Shown piece after piece: positions 23,520-35,216 of a stretch of 64,000 nucleotides of DNA. Each line of letters begins with the position of its first letter. Within the stretch, counting starts at the first letter, position 1. The notes under the pieces are model-generated. The model saw only the letters and a list, made by a program, of their open reading frames with translations, had not been told where the DNA came from and searched no databases. The position numbers and the translations under genes are program-made. This DNA comes from Panopea generosa (lineage: Eukaryota > Mollusca > Bivalvia > Adapedonta > Hiatellidae): NCBI GenBank assembly GCA_029582155.1, contig CM055909.1, forward strand, positions 22,465,347 through 22,529,346, read 5' to 3'.

Positions 23520-23695
23520 AGCTCGATTGCGACGAAAAATCATGGACCGCTCTGGAGTCGACTTCCTGGGTAGAACCATTACCGAGAATGGTTTTTGAGA
23601 GGCATTAGGTCCAGTTGGGGATTGAACCAGCAACCACTGGCATGAGCGACCAACACTCTATCCACTACGCTACCACCCAGTCCTTGTAAAAACGA
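23520..23695 (-). mobile_element. tRNA-derived SINE of another family (minus strand)
   Basis: The complement starts GACTGGGTGGTAGCGTAGTG-GATAGAGTG (A box) and continues to GGTTGCTGGTTCAATCCCCA (B box), then a body with GCCTCTCAAAAACCATTC. It differs from SINE-A, -C and -L. Acceptor-stem pairing is poor, so it is not a working tRNA gene. Confidence 0.6.
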
Positions 23696-23910
23696 ATTGT
23701 CGGAGGAATACTTAAAAATAGTATTCCGATCCCTTAGATACCGTAATTAGTTAAATTGATTTTTTCACAAGCATTTTTCTTTTTGCTCTGAATTTGGAGA
23801 CAGTTTAGAGAAGGAATTAGGTATATTCCAACAAAATCTATATTTCAGTAATCACATAGCAACGACAGTTAGCAAAGGGAATAGAATGCTTTCATTAATA
23901 TATCGATCGA

Positions 23911-24140
23911 TTCCGTGGCCGAGTGGTCTAAGGCGCCGGGCCGTCTCATGGCCACTTACCTCTTACCGCTTAGGTCGTAGGTTCAAGTTCCGCTCGCTCT
24001 AAAATGTCATGTGAAAATGTTTGCCAGTTACTTGCGGAAGGGCAGCTGTTCTACTCAGATTTATTTTGAGGTTTTCCTTCACCAATAAAACTGGATATGC
24101 CATTTCTAAATTTAAATATGGTGAAAATGGGCGTTAATAT
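23911..24140 (+). mobile_element. SINE-L copy
   Basis: TTCCGTGGCCGAGTGGTCTA, then CACTTACCTCTTACCGC, GTAGGTTCAAGTTCCGC, CTTGCGGAAGGGCAGC, ATAAAACTGGATATGCCA and a final ATGGGCGTTAA. The sequences TTAATATATCGA on the left and TTAATATATATCGA on the right are a plausible target duplication. Confidence 0.8.
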
Positions 24141-24397
24141 ATATCGAGCATTCATTTATATCGAAAAAGACTCCTTTGTTATACATGCTCCATAAAGCCT
24201 TAGTTCGTCCTCAGGTAAGGTATGGGAATACAATTGTGTACTCATTTTTGTGGGAAAATATTAAATTCAGACAACAATTTAATTAAGATATACTAAAGGT
24301 GCTAACCTAAATTGCATTCCTGTGTGTTATGTTGGTATTAGCCTGGTTTTATATAAAGTCAATTTATTCACATGTTTATATATTTCTCATATAAGTT

Positions 24398-24460
24398 AGG
24401 AGCGATAGTGCAGTGGATAAAGTGCTGGCCGCTCACGATAGAAGTTGTTCGATTGATTTG
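24398..24460 (+). repeat. tRNA-like SINE head scrap
   Basis: GGAGCGATAGTGCAGTGGAT followed by AAAGTGCTGGCCGCTCACG gives an A-box-like head and anticodon arm; a weak B box follows (GTTCGATTGATT). Too degraded to assign. Confidence 0.4.
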
Positions 24461-24739
24461 AGAATAAGTGAAAATGCTGTTGTTGTTTTTTTATTTCTGC
24501 TGAGTATTCTTCAATCACTGATTAAATACTATTCATATTTTAAAAAAAAAAGTAAAAGGGTGCCGTAAAGGGACGCTGTTGGGATGTCCATGGTGTGTTT
24601 TAAGAATGCAACAGCTTAATGAACTGTGCCATCGTTTAATGTGTTCAGTATAATGGGGATTAATGGGGTGAGCAGCTTGGTAAGTTATTTATCCTGGTCT
24701 AACTGGGCTATTGTTTTACACTTCACATTTGTATATATT

Positions 24740-24784
24740 CGCGCTCGCGCGCGCGTGCGTGCGTGCGTGCGTGTGTGTGTGTGT
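24740..24784. repeat. Compound (CG)n(CGTG)n(TG)n microsatellite
   Basis: Alternating purine-pyrimidine run moving from CGCGCGCG through GTGCGTGC to GTGTGTGT. Such runs can adopt Z-DNA; no gene context. Confidence 0.9.
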
Positions 24785-24837
24785 ATGGTATTGGCTTTGG
24801 GCAACACTTGTACAGAACATAACAGAATAGAGCATAT

Positions 24838-25270
24838 ATTTTATTGATTTGCACATATGTACATCATCATGCAATAAATACATATACTAAAACATAAATA
24901 TATATTACATTTCTATTATATGAAAAACATTTCAAAAACTTGTCACATGACTAAGTATAATATTTCCAAATATATACTATTTAAACAAATAAAATAATAG
25001 TGGATGATCGAAGTATAATGACAAAGTGAAACATGCAGTATAAATGTGACTTTTAGATATTTGGCAAGTTTTGTTATTGTATCAATATCAGTACTTTTTA
25101 AAAGTTCTATGAATTTAAACATACTAAGGTTTCGTAATAAAAACGGGCAATAAATATCCACCTTCAAGCATTAAAACATGAATATTTAATGATGTAATGA
25201 TATTCATCTTCAATATCTCGAATCCTACAATAAATGCAGATGACAGATTTTATTGAGACGTAAACTATGC
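24838..25270 (-). pseudogene. LINE copy 3, C-terminal end
   Basis: On the minus strand a CIYC-then-DIEDEYH motif appears across frame breaks near 25250-25200, followed by LLRNLSMFKFIELLKSTDID and TITKLAKYLKVTFIL (25150-25020), the extreme C-terminus of this LINE protein. The 3' end reads CAAATCAATAAAATAT at about 24840. It is 5' truncated and lies head to tail with copy 2. Confidence 0.65.
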
Positions 25271-26254
25271 AGTTTTTTGTCTAACACATGTTATTAACAT
25301 TCAAAATGTCATGACGTGGAATAAACATACAATTCATAGCATTTCTAGATCTAACGTACAAATCATAAACTATTTTAGCATTTATAAAAGTTACATTGTA
25401 TTTTATCAAGAATGTAGCCAATTCAAACTATAAATATAAACTTTCTAATGAGTTTAAACTTGACGATTAATATTTCTATGATAGTCTATATTTGTATTAT
25501 ATGTTGATTAAGTAAATTTTTGCGTACGGCAAGAGATTCGTAGACATAGTTACCAAGGTATTTGAGTTCCTTGACTTTATTTGTTTGCATCAATATGATA
25601 TATTTATAAACACTTGGTTTCTTAAAGAAAAATTAACTCAAGTATTTTTACGGATTTGCCTATATACAGGACAAACAAGTACAAAATGATACTCATCCTC
25701 AATATCTGAACAATTACATAAAGTACAATATCTCATATCTCTGTCGACCCTATTTGGCATGTAGCGCCCCGTTTCGATGCGCAGCTGATGTGAGGACAAT
25801 CTTCACCTCGTTAAAGGTAGTCTAATTTAGAAGGTAATACGTTAAGGTAAATTTCGAATTCAAACGACTGTTTAAAATGTTTGTATAAAATAAGTTTACC
25901 GCTGGTAGATATGTCATTACACCAGCTTTGCTTGAATACTCTTTGCTTAAACTTTAAGTGAAAACGTTTTTATTCAACCGCGGCTGTGTTAATCCAGACA
26001 TAAGAAAATCCGTAGTTTTCTAAGAGTGATTTGACACCGTGAGCCCAATTTTGAATACCTGTTTTACAACCCTCTAACAAGGAATTATATAAGTGAACAA
26101 TTAATATAGTATTAGAACAAATTATTTTACTCCAAAACTTTATGATCCGTGCATAACGTGTAACAAATAAAGGATATCTTCCAAGTATCCCATAAATACC
26201 AACATTACAAGAAGAAAATTTAACATTTAATAATAGACATAAGACAAAAGACAT
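25250..26254 (-). pseudogene. LINE copy 2, C-terminal half, frameshifted
   Basis: Minus strand, first segment (26254-25970): VGIYGILGRYPLFVTRYARI, matching copy 1. Then, across frameshifts (25960-25650): RIETGRYMPNR, CTLCN and DIEDEYHFVLVCPVYRQIRK, the conserved C-terminal zinc-knuckle-like motif. It ends near 25250 at CTCAATAAAATCTGTC. Truncated at its 5' side. Confidence 0.7.
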
Positions 26255-26261
26255 TTTATTG

Positions 26262-27489
26262 ACTTAAACTATGTACAGTTTCTTGTCATCATATACATAT
26301 ATATACATATATAAATTAACAAATATTTCATTACATGAAAGGTGTGTTTTTTACTTTAATATTTGTGTCATCAACAAAAATCATGAGAATGAACATGATA
26401 AAGCACATTTTAAGACATAATATTTGGAATTGATCGCCGTATTACAAAAGCTTCGGAAATAAATTTACTTAAATTTAGAAGTTCTCTTTTATTTGTAGAT
26501 TGTAATAATGTTATAAACTTAAACATATTTGGTCTTGTGTAATAAAACTTCTTGATATACTTCTTTCTAATTTCATTATAGTTAGAACATATTAAAACAA
26601 AGTGAAAGTCATCTTCAATATCATTATTATTACACATCTGGCATAGTCTTTTATTTCTTTCTATTCTTTCTATCCCATATCTCCCTGTTTCAATTCTTAA
26701 TGAATGTGAAGATAATCTTAATTTAGTTAAAACACAGCGTAATTGTTTAGTACATAACAAATCTAAATATCTTTCATAACCATGTGTTAGTTTTATATTT
26801 CTATACAACAGGTTCAATACTCTATTCGACTGGACATCCACCGTCCAAGTTTGAATAAAGCTATCAATCATTCTTTTACGAAAAATCAAAAGAAAATATT
26901 TATTATTTATATTTGTTGTATTATCCCATACATACATAAAATCATAATTATTTAGGATGGACTTAACCCTTGAGACCAAGTTGATTAATCCTTTTTCATA
27001 ATCAGCTAACGAGTTCTTATAAACACTGCTTAAAATAATATTATCAATTGTTGATAATCTTAACCAGTACTTAACAATTTTAAAATATCGAGAAATAAAC
27101 ATCGGATAACGCCCTAGTTCGCCATAAATACCAGAATTGCTAGAAGTTTCTTTTACGCCCAGTATAGCTTTGCAAAATTTTAAGTGAATGCGCTCTAATT
27201 CTTTTGATTTCGTAAATCCCCATACTTCGCACGCATAATTAAGAATCGAACTTACAAATGCATCAAATAACTGTAGCGATGTCTTAGTATTGACTTCAAG
27301 CTTTATTATATTAACTGTTAAAAGATTCATCGCTTTTAGTGCTTTGCCACTAAGAGACTTCTGATTTAAAGCGAATGTACCTGCGTAATTAAAAACAACG
27401 CTTAGATAATTAAAACTATCAACAACATCTATATTTACGTTATTATATGTCCATTGTTCAGAAACTGTTACTCTACCCCTGATTTGCAA
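26262..27489 (-). pseudogene. LINE copy 1, open C-terminal 359 codons
   Basis: The open frame at 27489-26410 encodes the part of a non-LTR retrotransposon ORF2 after the catalytic palm: FNYL (residues 26-29), LNYACEVWGF (83-92), YGELGRYP (122-129), RIETGRYG (265-272) and a CxxC...H...C motif (C283, C286, H296, C301). The endonuclease and the YxDD active site are missing, so it is a 5'-truncated copy and cannot move itself. The 3' UTR ends near 26262 with GTCAATAAAATGTC. The frame is fully open, so insertion may be fairly recent. The exact clade is not determined. Confidence 0.8.
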
Positions 27490-27905
27490 AATTTAAGATG
27501 TATTCTCTATATAGCCTTCGATTAACTGAAACCCCATATTTCGCTTGAGTAGTTAAGAATTGAGCCTACAAAAGCATCAGACAGTTGACACGTAACTTTT
27601 GTTTTTATTGTATATCTCTTTGTATTAAATAACAGATAATTTATTGCTTTAAGACGTTTACCCGATAGCGATTTTCAGTGTTGTTAAAAACTGTTCCGAG
27701 ATAATTGAAATCATTAACCGTCTCTAAAGAAACATTACCATATGTCCACTTTTAAGGACGCATATTTCCACGTTTTCTGATGACTGTTCATTTTGTTTTT
27801 TCCGTATTGACTTCTAGACCCCACGTGTCACAATAAGATTTTAAAATACTTGCTATTAATTTGATGCCTTTGTAGCTCGATTTTAGGATATGCTTCTGAA
27901 ATTTA
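27490..27905 (-). pseudogene. LINE thumb fragment, inverted segment
   Basis: Read on the minus strand: LKSYCDTWGLEVNTEKTK, then VIRKRGN, WTYGNVSLETVNDFNYLGTV, and further on SDAFVGSILNYSSEIWGFS with RIHLKFCK at the left edge (27490). Frame breaks are present. It covers the segment just before the one found on the + strand from 27915. Confidence 0.65.
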
Positions 27906-27909
27906 GTGA

Positions 27910-28430
27910 AATAGCAAATCAAAAGAAATTGAACGTATTCACGTAAAAATCTGAAATTTATTCTTGATGTTAGAACTAATACTATAAATGTTGGTGTTTA
28001 TGGAGAATAACATAGATACCCTTTGTACATATCTCGATATATAAGAATTTTGAAATATTGGTTTAAGTTGTTAAACACAAACAATATATTATTGAATGCT
28101 ATGTACAAATTGTCATATGAAGTTTGCATAGCTGGTAAAAATGTTGGCTAACAAATGCTTAAAACAATTATGATGTCAAAATGGATTTGCTTCTGTTTGT
28201 AATCAACAAGAATAGTCAATGAAAGAAACTTTATTAAGATTTTTAAACAACGTTTGATTGATAATATTTATCAAAGCTGGTACTCTGATATAAAAAGAGT
28301 TATGTTATGAAAAGTATCAAGACTTGTTACAAGTTGATTTCTCAGAATTTACACATCCAAACAGGTCATTTTGGTAGAAACCGAATACCACGATCCGAAC
28401 GATACTATAGAACTAAAACTAGATAAAGTC
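27910..28430 (+). pseudogene. LINE C-terminal fragment on the + strand
   Basis: Starts at KEIERIHVK, then (with shifts) FILDVRTNTINVGVYGE, YPLYISRYIRILKYWFKL and NRIPRSERYYRTKT-like remnants near 28380-28425. This picks up where the minus-strand segment at 27490-27905 ends, as expected for one LINE insertion with a 5' inversion. Confidence 0.6.
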
Positions 28431-28435
28431 TTTTT

Positions 28436-28705
28436 TTCAATTTAGAAAATGATATTTTTATTGCATGTGTTTATGTATGGGTAGAAAACTCTCCAGCATA
28501 CAATATTGTTGATGTAGATTTTTTCTATTGTTGCAAAATGATTTTAATCACTTCCAATATCATGGTACTGTCATTTTATGTGGCGATTTTAATGCTCGCG
28601 TTGGTAACGGTTCCAAGAGTGATTAAGTCGTGTGTGACCGAGTAGTTGATTTTATTGATAATTGTGACTATTTACCAGATGTGCCTATACGCCGGCGATC
28701 CTCAG
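28436..28705 (+). pseudogene. LINE endonuclease-domain fragment
   Basis: FIACVYVWVENSPAYNIVDV followed by DLLQNDFNHFQYHG-like sequence and ILCGDFNARVGNGS (28580-28622). GDFNARVG is the well-known catalytic-core motif of the APE-type endonuclease of LINEs. Then VDFIDNCDYLPDVPIRRRSS, cut by a SINE-A body at 28706. Only the later part of the domain is present, with a stop. Confidence 0.75.
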
Positions 28706-28920
28706 ACTCGAAGCTTCCTTGCTTGACGCTCAGCATTTAGAGGAGAGTTCTAGGTCTGGTCGGCACGTTGTTAGTATAATGTGACTGGGTGGGGTACCAT
28801 ACCTTGTGTCTGCGGCACGATACTCCAGTGTGACAGCGCTTAGAATACTGTCTCAAGTTCACACCGGCATGATATGATTGTTGAAAACGACGCTAAACAC
28901 CATACATCAAAAATAACATT
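28706..28920 (+). mobile_element. SINE-A, 5'-truncated
   Basis: Lacks the tRNA head. The body runs GAAGCTTCCTTGCTTGACGC, ATTTAGAGGAGAGTTCTAGG, GTGACTGGGTGGGGTACCAT, ATACTCCAGTGTGACAGCGC, and ends AACGACGCTAAACACCATAC. It sits on the end of the LINE endonuclease fragment. Confidence 0.85.
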
Positions 28921-29320
28921 AACTAGAAAACTTATTTGAATAAAAGTATTTTTTGTTTAAACATATTTTATATCTATAATTAATAAATAAATGTAGAAAT
29001 TGGGTTGGACAACAACATACTAGATTCAGCCCTCCCCCCTACAAGAACACAAGTAACATATTTATAATGTGGTAGTTGTAAACAAATAAATACATATTTA
29101 AAAAAAAGTCCATCTTCCATGAGGGCATATATGCATAGTGCTAAATAACACAAAAATCAACCAATTACGAATATAATAAAATCTAAACACACGAATACAA
29201 ATAATGTAAACATCTTATTTCTTTGCGCCTTTACGGAAAATTAACAGAATTATGTGTCTGTCTGTCCGTCTCGTCTTATTTCTTTAAATAATTGTTTACG
29301 CAAAAGTAACAGAAGTATAT

Positions 29321-29376
29321 GTCTGTCTATGTGTGTGTGTCTGTTTGCCTGCCTGCCTGCCTGCCTGCATGTCTGG
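29321..29376. repeat. Compound (GTCT)/(TG)/(GCCT) microsatellite
   Basis: GTCTGTCTATGTGTGTGTGT, then CTGTTTGCC and five GCCT-type units. No associated gene. Confidence 0.85.
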
Positions 29377-29499
29377 CAGTTCTATATAACTGTTAACGCA
29401 AAGTTTACATAAATTCGACGGTAGTCAAACTGCGTTTGGTGTTGGTCTCATACGCGTGTCGACTTATGGCATGGTATATTTAGTTTAAGTAACTTGTTC

Positions 29500-30300
29500 T
29501 CACCTTTTTCACGTGCTTTTCGATTTAATTGTGTGTAAAGAATTTACCCTGATAAACAGAACTGTTCACACGCAAACATGTGACGCTAAAATATTAGATG
29601 GAAAGATAATAGAAGTAGTGTTTGAAAGCTTTAGGATAAAATATCATTTTAAAAACTCGAACAAAAATACACCATTAACGGACTGGAAATATATTTTTAC
29701 GGTAAGTTTTTCCATGACTGTGATAAATGTATGCGCTGTTTCGTCCACATGGGACAAGAAAAACACCAATGCCGGCTTCCACAAAGAGGACCACTGTATT
29801 TCAAGCATGTACGAGGCAAAACATTTTGGTCAAGTCAAACTAGGTGTTTATCTCATACACATCTCGTTGGTCAAGAAATACTTCGAACATGTATATGGAA
29901 AAAAATACAGAAAAAAGCTTTAGAATCTTGTGTAAATCTGCTTCTATCACAGTTATTTTACATTTTATACAATCTTTATCACATTGTTTCGTAAAAAATT
30001 CATTCAGACCAAAAACACAATAATTAATAAAATAAAGTTTAATGGTTTATTCAGAATATTTAAAATGAAACACTTCAACCTAATTCCCATGTGTGGGCTA
30101 TACTCCTATATAAGAAATGTTGACGTGGCAGATATCCGCTCTCAGGCGACAGCATCGGTGATTAGAACAGCCAATTTACCTGACCTCCATAAGCAACAAA
30201 ATAAATAAATCTTTATCCATCACTAAACACCACCCCCAACCCCCAACCCAACCCCACCCATTTTTTATATTAAATCAAATAAAATAAAAATTAATCTAAC
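29500..30300 (+). other. Unassigned stretch upstream of exon-like module A
   Basis: Contains overlapping open frames (29513-29923 and 29731-29994) with no motif I recognise. A donor-like ACG|GTAAGTTTT lies at about 29702. GTAGTCAAACTGCG at ~29422 resembles CAAGTCAAACTAGG at ~29832, each followed by a CTCATAC phrase, so part may be a small duplication. It could belong with the modules at 30303, 36413 and 37308, but I cannot support a gene. Confidence 0.3.
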
Positions 30301-30302
30301 AG

Positions 30303-30495
30303 GTTGTGTGGGTGATTGACAATGCGGTGGGAGAACAAAGGTGACTGCATGTTCCGTCGAGGTTTACCATCATCGTCATTTGCAACTACCATACAGACGT
30401 TGTTGGGACGAAGCCAGATGTACATCATGTTGGTTTGTCTGAAGTCGTTCCCCACCTCTAAATGTACCAGAACAGAAGAAAACAGCAAGTCTCCG
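30303..30495 (+). other. Exon-like module A (of three)
   Basis: 193 bp between CTAACAG and CCG|GTAAGATTATATT. Aligns with modules B and C around CAGATGTACATCATGTTG. On the + strand all three frames have early stops, so it would need a later start or be untranslated; on the minus strand a frame of about 64 codons is open (…TNMMYIWLRPNNV…NDDDG…). The splice-like signals favour the + strand, the open frame the minus strand; the orientation is unresolved. Module A is followed by a type F Pearl-like start at 30550, exactly as C is. Confidence 0.45.
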
Positions 30496-30549
30496 GTAAG
30501 ATTATATTAAGTGATAGCTGAATATTTCCAAATTATTGAAATGTATATC

Positions 30550-30720
30550 TATTTATCAGCCGACAACAAAATACGGGGGATAATAAATTATGCACCGTCC
30601 GTGCGCTCGTAGATCGGAATATTTCCTTCAAAATATTAGAAATGCATCTTCTTTAGCTATACTGGAACAATCATCAATATACTTTGGTACTACCCTGTCA
30701 CCTGTAATGTGTTAAGCCGC
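30550..30720 (+). mobile_element. Type F Pearl-like 5' end fragment
   Basis: TTATCAGCCGACAACAAAAT, ACGGGGGATAATAAATT and CACCGTCCGTGCGCTCG match the start of the element at 37487. The core is largely missing. It follows module A at the same offset as the copy following module C. Confidence 0.6.
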
Positions 30721-31094
30721 CAGTTAATACACAACAATAATAATTATAAACATATACATTCATACAGCCCCATTGGAGAGAACTGTAACCAATATCGCTA
30801 TATCTTGTAGTTCAATCTATTTGCATATGTTATAAATTTGTTAACATTTTATGTTTATTTGTATATGTTGATAAATGTTACATACGTAATAAAATATGTT
30901 TAAACTACAAACATTACGGGACTCTCATTTAACTACATGGTTGAAAAATTACTTTTTGTCCGCGTGCTCTCTCACAAAGATATACCTCTGTTAAGGTAGA
31001 AGAAAAACATGTATCCTTTTAGTTGGTAATCATATAACATGCCAAAGTAAAAAAAAAAATAATGTTTTCTAAATTACCCAAGACGGACACCAAC

Positions 31095-31235
31095 TTCGTG
31101 AGAATCACACGTTTGGTACATATATTACACAATAAAAACACTAATGGCATGAGCACCACACGTTTGGTACATATATTACACAATAAAAACACTAATGGCA
31201 TGAGCACCACACGTTTTGTACCTAAATTATACAAG
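31095..31235. repeat. 51-bp tandem repeat, nearly three units
   Basis: Unit contains CACACGTTTGGTACATATAT, TACACAATAAAAACACTAAT and GGCATGAGCAC. The second and third units are nearly identical. Open frames on both strands are due to the 51-bp (3n) period. Confidence 0.9.
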
Positions 31236-32611
31236 CTCTTTCGTAAGTTTGGTCTTGCATTCACATAAATTACATTTTGTGTTGATAAAATATGAAATAT
31301 TTCGCGTCCTGCATGTAACTTTGTCATATATAGATGGATTTTATCAATACTTGCTACAAATGATCAACATAACATTGCGACATATCACGCGTAAAACATA
31401 CCCGTGCCTCAAAGGTCAAGGCCACACTTTGAGTTTGTTTGACAACACTTTGAGTCTGTATGAGAATTCGTGTCCGGCCTGTAACTTTGTCATTCATAGA
31501 TGGATTTTATAAATATTTGCTAAAAATGATCAACATTACATGACAACATGTCGCACTTAACAATCAGACTTCCATTTCAAAGGTCAAGGTCACAATTTAA
31601 CTTTGAGGTCATTTTCAGTCTGTTTGAGATTTTGTGTACGGTCTGTAACTTTGTCACCTACTTATAAATTTCAAAACCACTTGGCTCAATTCATTAGCAC
31701 ATTACGCCGTACAGACCCACACCAGTACCTCAAAGGTCAAGGTCACACTTTGAGTTTGTTTGACAACACTTTATGTATGTTTGAGATTTCGCTTCCGTTC
31801 TGTAACTTTGTCATGCATTGATTGATTTTAGAACAACTTGCTACAAATGATCATCATAACATGACGATAACTTACCGCCTAGAATCCCACTTCAAAGGTC
31901 AAGGTCACAATTTAACTTTGTTTAACAACACTTTCAGTCTGTTTGAGATTTTGTGTCCAGTCTGTAACATTGTCACGTAAAATTAGATTTTAAAAAACTT
32001 GACTTATTTTATCAGCATAATATGATGACATGTTGTGCGTAAGACCCACACCCGTACCTTAAAGTCAAGGTCACACTTTGTCAGGCCTTAACTTTGCACC
32101 TAGAATAAATTTTAATTCAACAGCACATTGCGAAGTGTATCGTGTAAGACCCACACCTCTACCTCAAAGGTCAAGGTCACACTTCTAGTTTGAAACACTT
32201 CGAGTAATTTGTTTGACAACACTTCGAGTCATTTAATTGTCATTGATTGTATGGGCTGTAACATTATCATAGTTACATTATAGATTTTTTAAAAAACATT
32301 TGGCTCAATTGATCAACTGATCAACATGACATAACGACATGTCACGTGTAAGACCAAGAAACTTTCATATAAGATCAAGATAAAACTTTCAGTTTGTTTG
32401 ATGTTTCATATCTGGTCTGTTACTTTGTCTTACACGGAGGGATTTTAAAATAGCTTGGCTATTTGTAAGTCATGAACATGTCATGTCGATGTGTCACCTG
32501 CATTTACCTGTAGAAATATACAGACCTTTACATCAAATGTCAAAGTTAAGGTTACACAGAGGTCAAGGTCACACTTTAATGTAAAGCAATACATGAAATT
32601 GCGTTTCTTGT

Positions 32612-33935
32612 ATGAGATAGAGACTCATCCTGTGGATAGGCCTCTGTGTACAGGAATGAGCTTCTTTTGTTGTTTTTTTTGTTGTTGTTGTTTTTAATTA
32701 AGTCATATCTTTGGTGTAAGACTATATGCAGCTAAGACTGTGGGTCCAATAAACATCAAGGTAGAGATGTAAAAACAACCAAAAAAATAAAAATATAAAT
32801 TCATAGCATAAGTTGTTGTTGATAATAATTGTATTATATTTAAAAAGATGAAGTAACACAAGTGAATCAGTAGGAGTCACTTGGGACCAACATCATAATA
32901 CCTCAACTCATAATTACAATTTATTCAATTCTATAGGTTATAAGTTAATTAATACCAGTTTATTAAAAATCTTTAAGATATGTAATTATATGATAAATGT
33001 TATGATGTAAATAAAAATTATTCATCCCTAATTATTTATCCCTAATCATAATTACACATAATTCATTCTTATATGTTATACTTAAAAATAATATGGCTGA
33101 CCTAAGGGACCTGACCCAGTACCTACAACACGGGTAATGATGAATTAAAATTTTAGGGCTCCGACTAGCAATAATATTTAGGCTTACGGCTGATTAGGCG
33201 TAGCGGTCAAATTCTCTCTTTTTGGTGCAATGATACACTATATTTTATTGTAAATATATTGTTCACACTCTACAATTTCCTTTTTATATCTCTGTTTGTT
33301 CTTTTAACACCACTAAACTTGGCCGTTTGGTGTCTATAGGAAACAGGATTTAAAATAGATTCTTTTTTAATAACATTTCTTAATTATATACATACTCTTA
33401 ACCTAACATCATAGCATCAAGAAGTCTGATATTTGCCCTGCATCGCATAAACAATAACTAGTCTATATAATTCCTGACTGACTGTGTAGTTTTTATTTAC
33501 CCTCGCACTTTGAACTGGTCATTTTGGAGAGCATGAACAGATGATTAAATATAAATTGATGATTATGAATGACCTTTGTACAAGATTTATTGACATATTT
33601 ATTATGTAACTCTGAAGAACATTTATTCTCTATAAATTTTATGAACAATTTTACTTTGATATTCTTATTCACAGTTACGTAATAAATATGTCAATAAATC
33701 TTGTACAAAGATTAGATAATTAAAAAGAATCCATATGAATAAACATGCTAAAAAGTAAGGTTGATTACCGTATGTGATTAATTAATTTGTAAAATAGCAA
33801 ATATGTATATAATCGTCATTTATCATTACGCATCCTTCATATGTCATTCATAATCATCAATTTATTTTTCATCTGTTCATACTCGCCAAAATGACAAGTT
33901 CAAAGTGCGAGGGTAAATAAAAACTACACAGTCAG
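32612..33935. mobile_element. 1.3 kb insertion with 11-bp target duplication
   Basis: GCGTTTCTTGT occurs at 32601-32611 and again at 33936-33946, and the related element at 42815-42900 runs straight through the corresponding site. So 1,324 bp were inserted here. The insert has no long frame. Its right third is a foldback (33471-33935). The left end (ATGAGATAGAGAC) does not resemble the right end (CTACACAGTCAG). Class unknown. Confidence 0.75.
33471..33935. mobile_element. Foldback with ~90-bp inverted ends
   Basis: CTGACTGTGTAGTTTTTATT at the left end is matched by the complement of AATAAAAACTACACAGTCAG at the right end; the match is perfect for 39 bp and continues with few differences to about 33575/33845. 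Nested inside is a second inverted pair, TTTGTACAAGATTTATTGAC (33575) and GTCAATAAATCTTGTACAAA (33690). MITE-like; no protein. Confidence 0.85.
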
Positions 33936-34868
33936 GCGTTTCTTGTCTGAAACGTCAGTCAATTACTCTTGATATTCATGGATACATTTAAACTGCTAAC
34001 TTTTATAAAATATATCGTTAATTTCGCAGACCATTTGGGGGTGGGGAATATATGACACCTACCAGTGACATTTCTTGTTTGTTTATAACATGTATTTATT
34101 TTGGACGTGGGGGTGTTTTGTTGTTGTCGGTGGTGAGTGTGTATCTACGGTAGGGTAATGAGTGTCAGGATATATACATGCATGTATACCATATATAGAT
34201 TCTTTATTCTTTATATTAATATTATATAAAAACATATCATATTTTTTTCCTTTAAAATGACACTAAATCCATATCAAACAAATAATCACATTTCAGAAAT
34301 AGATTTTATTAGCCAAAATTTGGGGGAGGGTCACATATACGAATATTTTGGCATATCATACGACATATATTTTCGCCACTGGCCGAAACATAAAAATGTT
34401 CGTTTATTTTACAAACAAACAAATCACTGACGAAATTATAATACATTGCCAAACCAAGTGAGATTTAAAAAATACAAAAGCGTTTGTGTAAATATATGTT
34501 AATAAAAGTATGTATGTAATTGCAAAGAGAATATAATGCAAGTAAGAATCAGGTTCACTTAACATAAATGTCTTCGGCATTTTCCGAATACAATCGGAAT
34601 CACCTTTGAAACAGGTGTTCTCAAACATTTAATTCTGTATAAACTTTAAAATAGAAAGTGAAATCGTATATAAGTGTTGGAGCATTTCAAATTTGTTTTG
34701 TTTTCGGGATGGATGGTAAAGAAATGGCAATACTACTCTATTAACACACTCCCTACGCCCGTCATGGTATCTCTAAGAGACCAATTTTGGTATTTGAGAC
34801 GCCAAATGCTGAACCTTGCAAATAATATATTGTAGTTATTTACTTTTTGATATTTGTAAATTTAAGGG

Positions 34869-35105
34869 TCCTCCGTTGCCGAGTGGTCTAAGGCGCCGTT
34901 TCGACATCACTAACCTCTCACCTCTAAGGTCATAGGTTCGAGTCCCGCTCGCTCCAAAAACTTTAAGAAAGTTTCCAGTTACTTGTGGAAGGACAGTGAT
35001 TCTACTCAGTCTGATTAAGTCTGAGCTCTTTCAACACCAGTAAAACTGGATATGCCATTCATAACCTGAAATGTGTTGAAAATGGCGTAAAACCCAATTA
35101 AAAAA
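34869..35105 (+). mobile_element. SINE-L copy
   Basis: CTCCGTTGCCGAGTGGTCTA and AGGTTCGAGTCCCGCTCGCT give the A- and B-box parts. The body holds AGTTACTTGTGGAAGGACAG and GTAAAACTGGATATGCCATT. The tail is AAATGGCGTAAAACCCAATT followed by a run of A. Confidence 0.85.
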
Positions 35106-35216
35106 AAAATTAGTTGTATATTTTGAAATTTAAACGTTTGTAGACCTATTTAAAGGGACAGCACTAAATAAACATAGTAAAACATAACTGAATTGGTCGT
35201 TTGTCATTAAATGTAA

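Larger units (their letters stand above)
31270..34080 (+). mobile_element. Pearl/Helentron-like element 3b, interrupted
   Basis: Core units of ~168 bp with CTGTAACTTTGTCAT, GATGGATTTT, CTCAAAGGTCAAGGTCACA and TGAGTTTGTTTGACAACACT. The 3' end is CAGACCATTTGGGGG, a degraded hairpin (TGACACC...AGTGACA) and TTTCTTGTTT at 34071-34080. It is the same family as 41351-42975 but its 5' end with the microsatellite is missing. A 1,324-bp insertion occupies 32612-33935. Confidence 0.75.

Noticed and set aside
26410-27489. A cellular gene of 359 codons on the minus strand
   Set aside because: Motif order matches the C-terminal part of a LINE ORF2, and broken relatives lie next to it.
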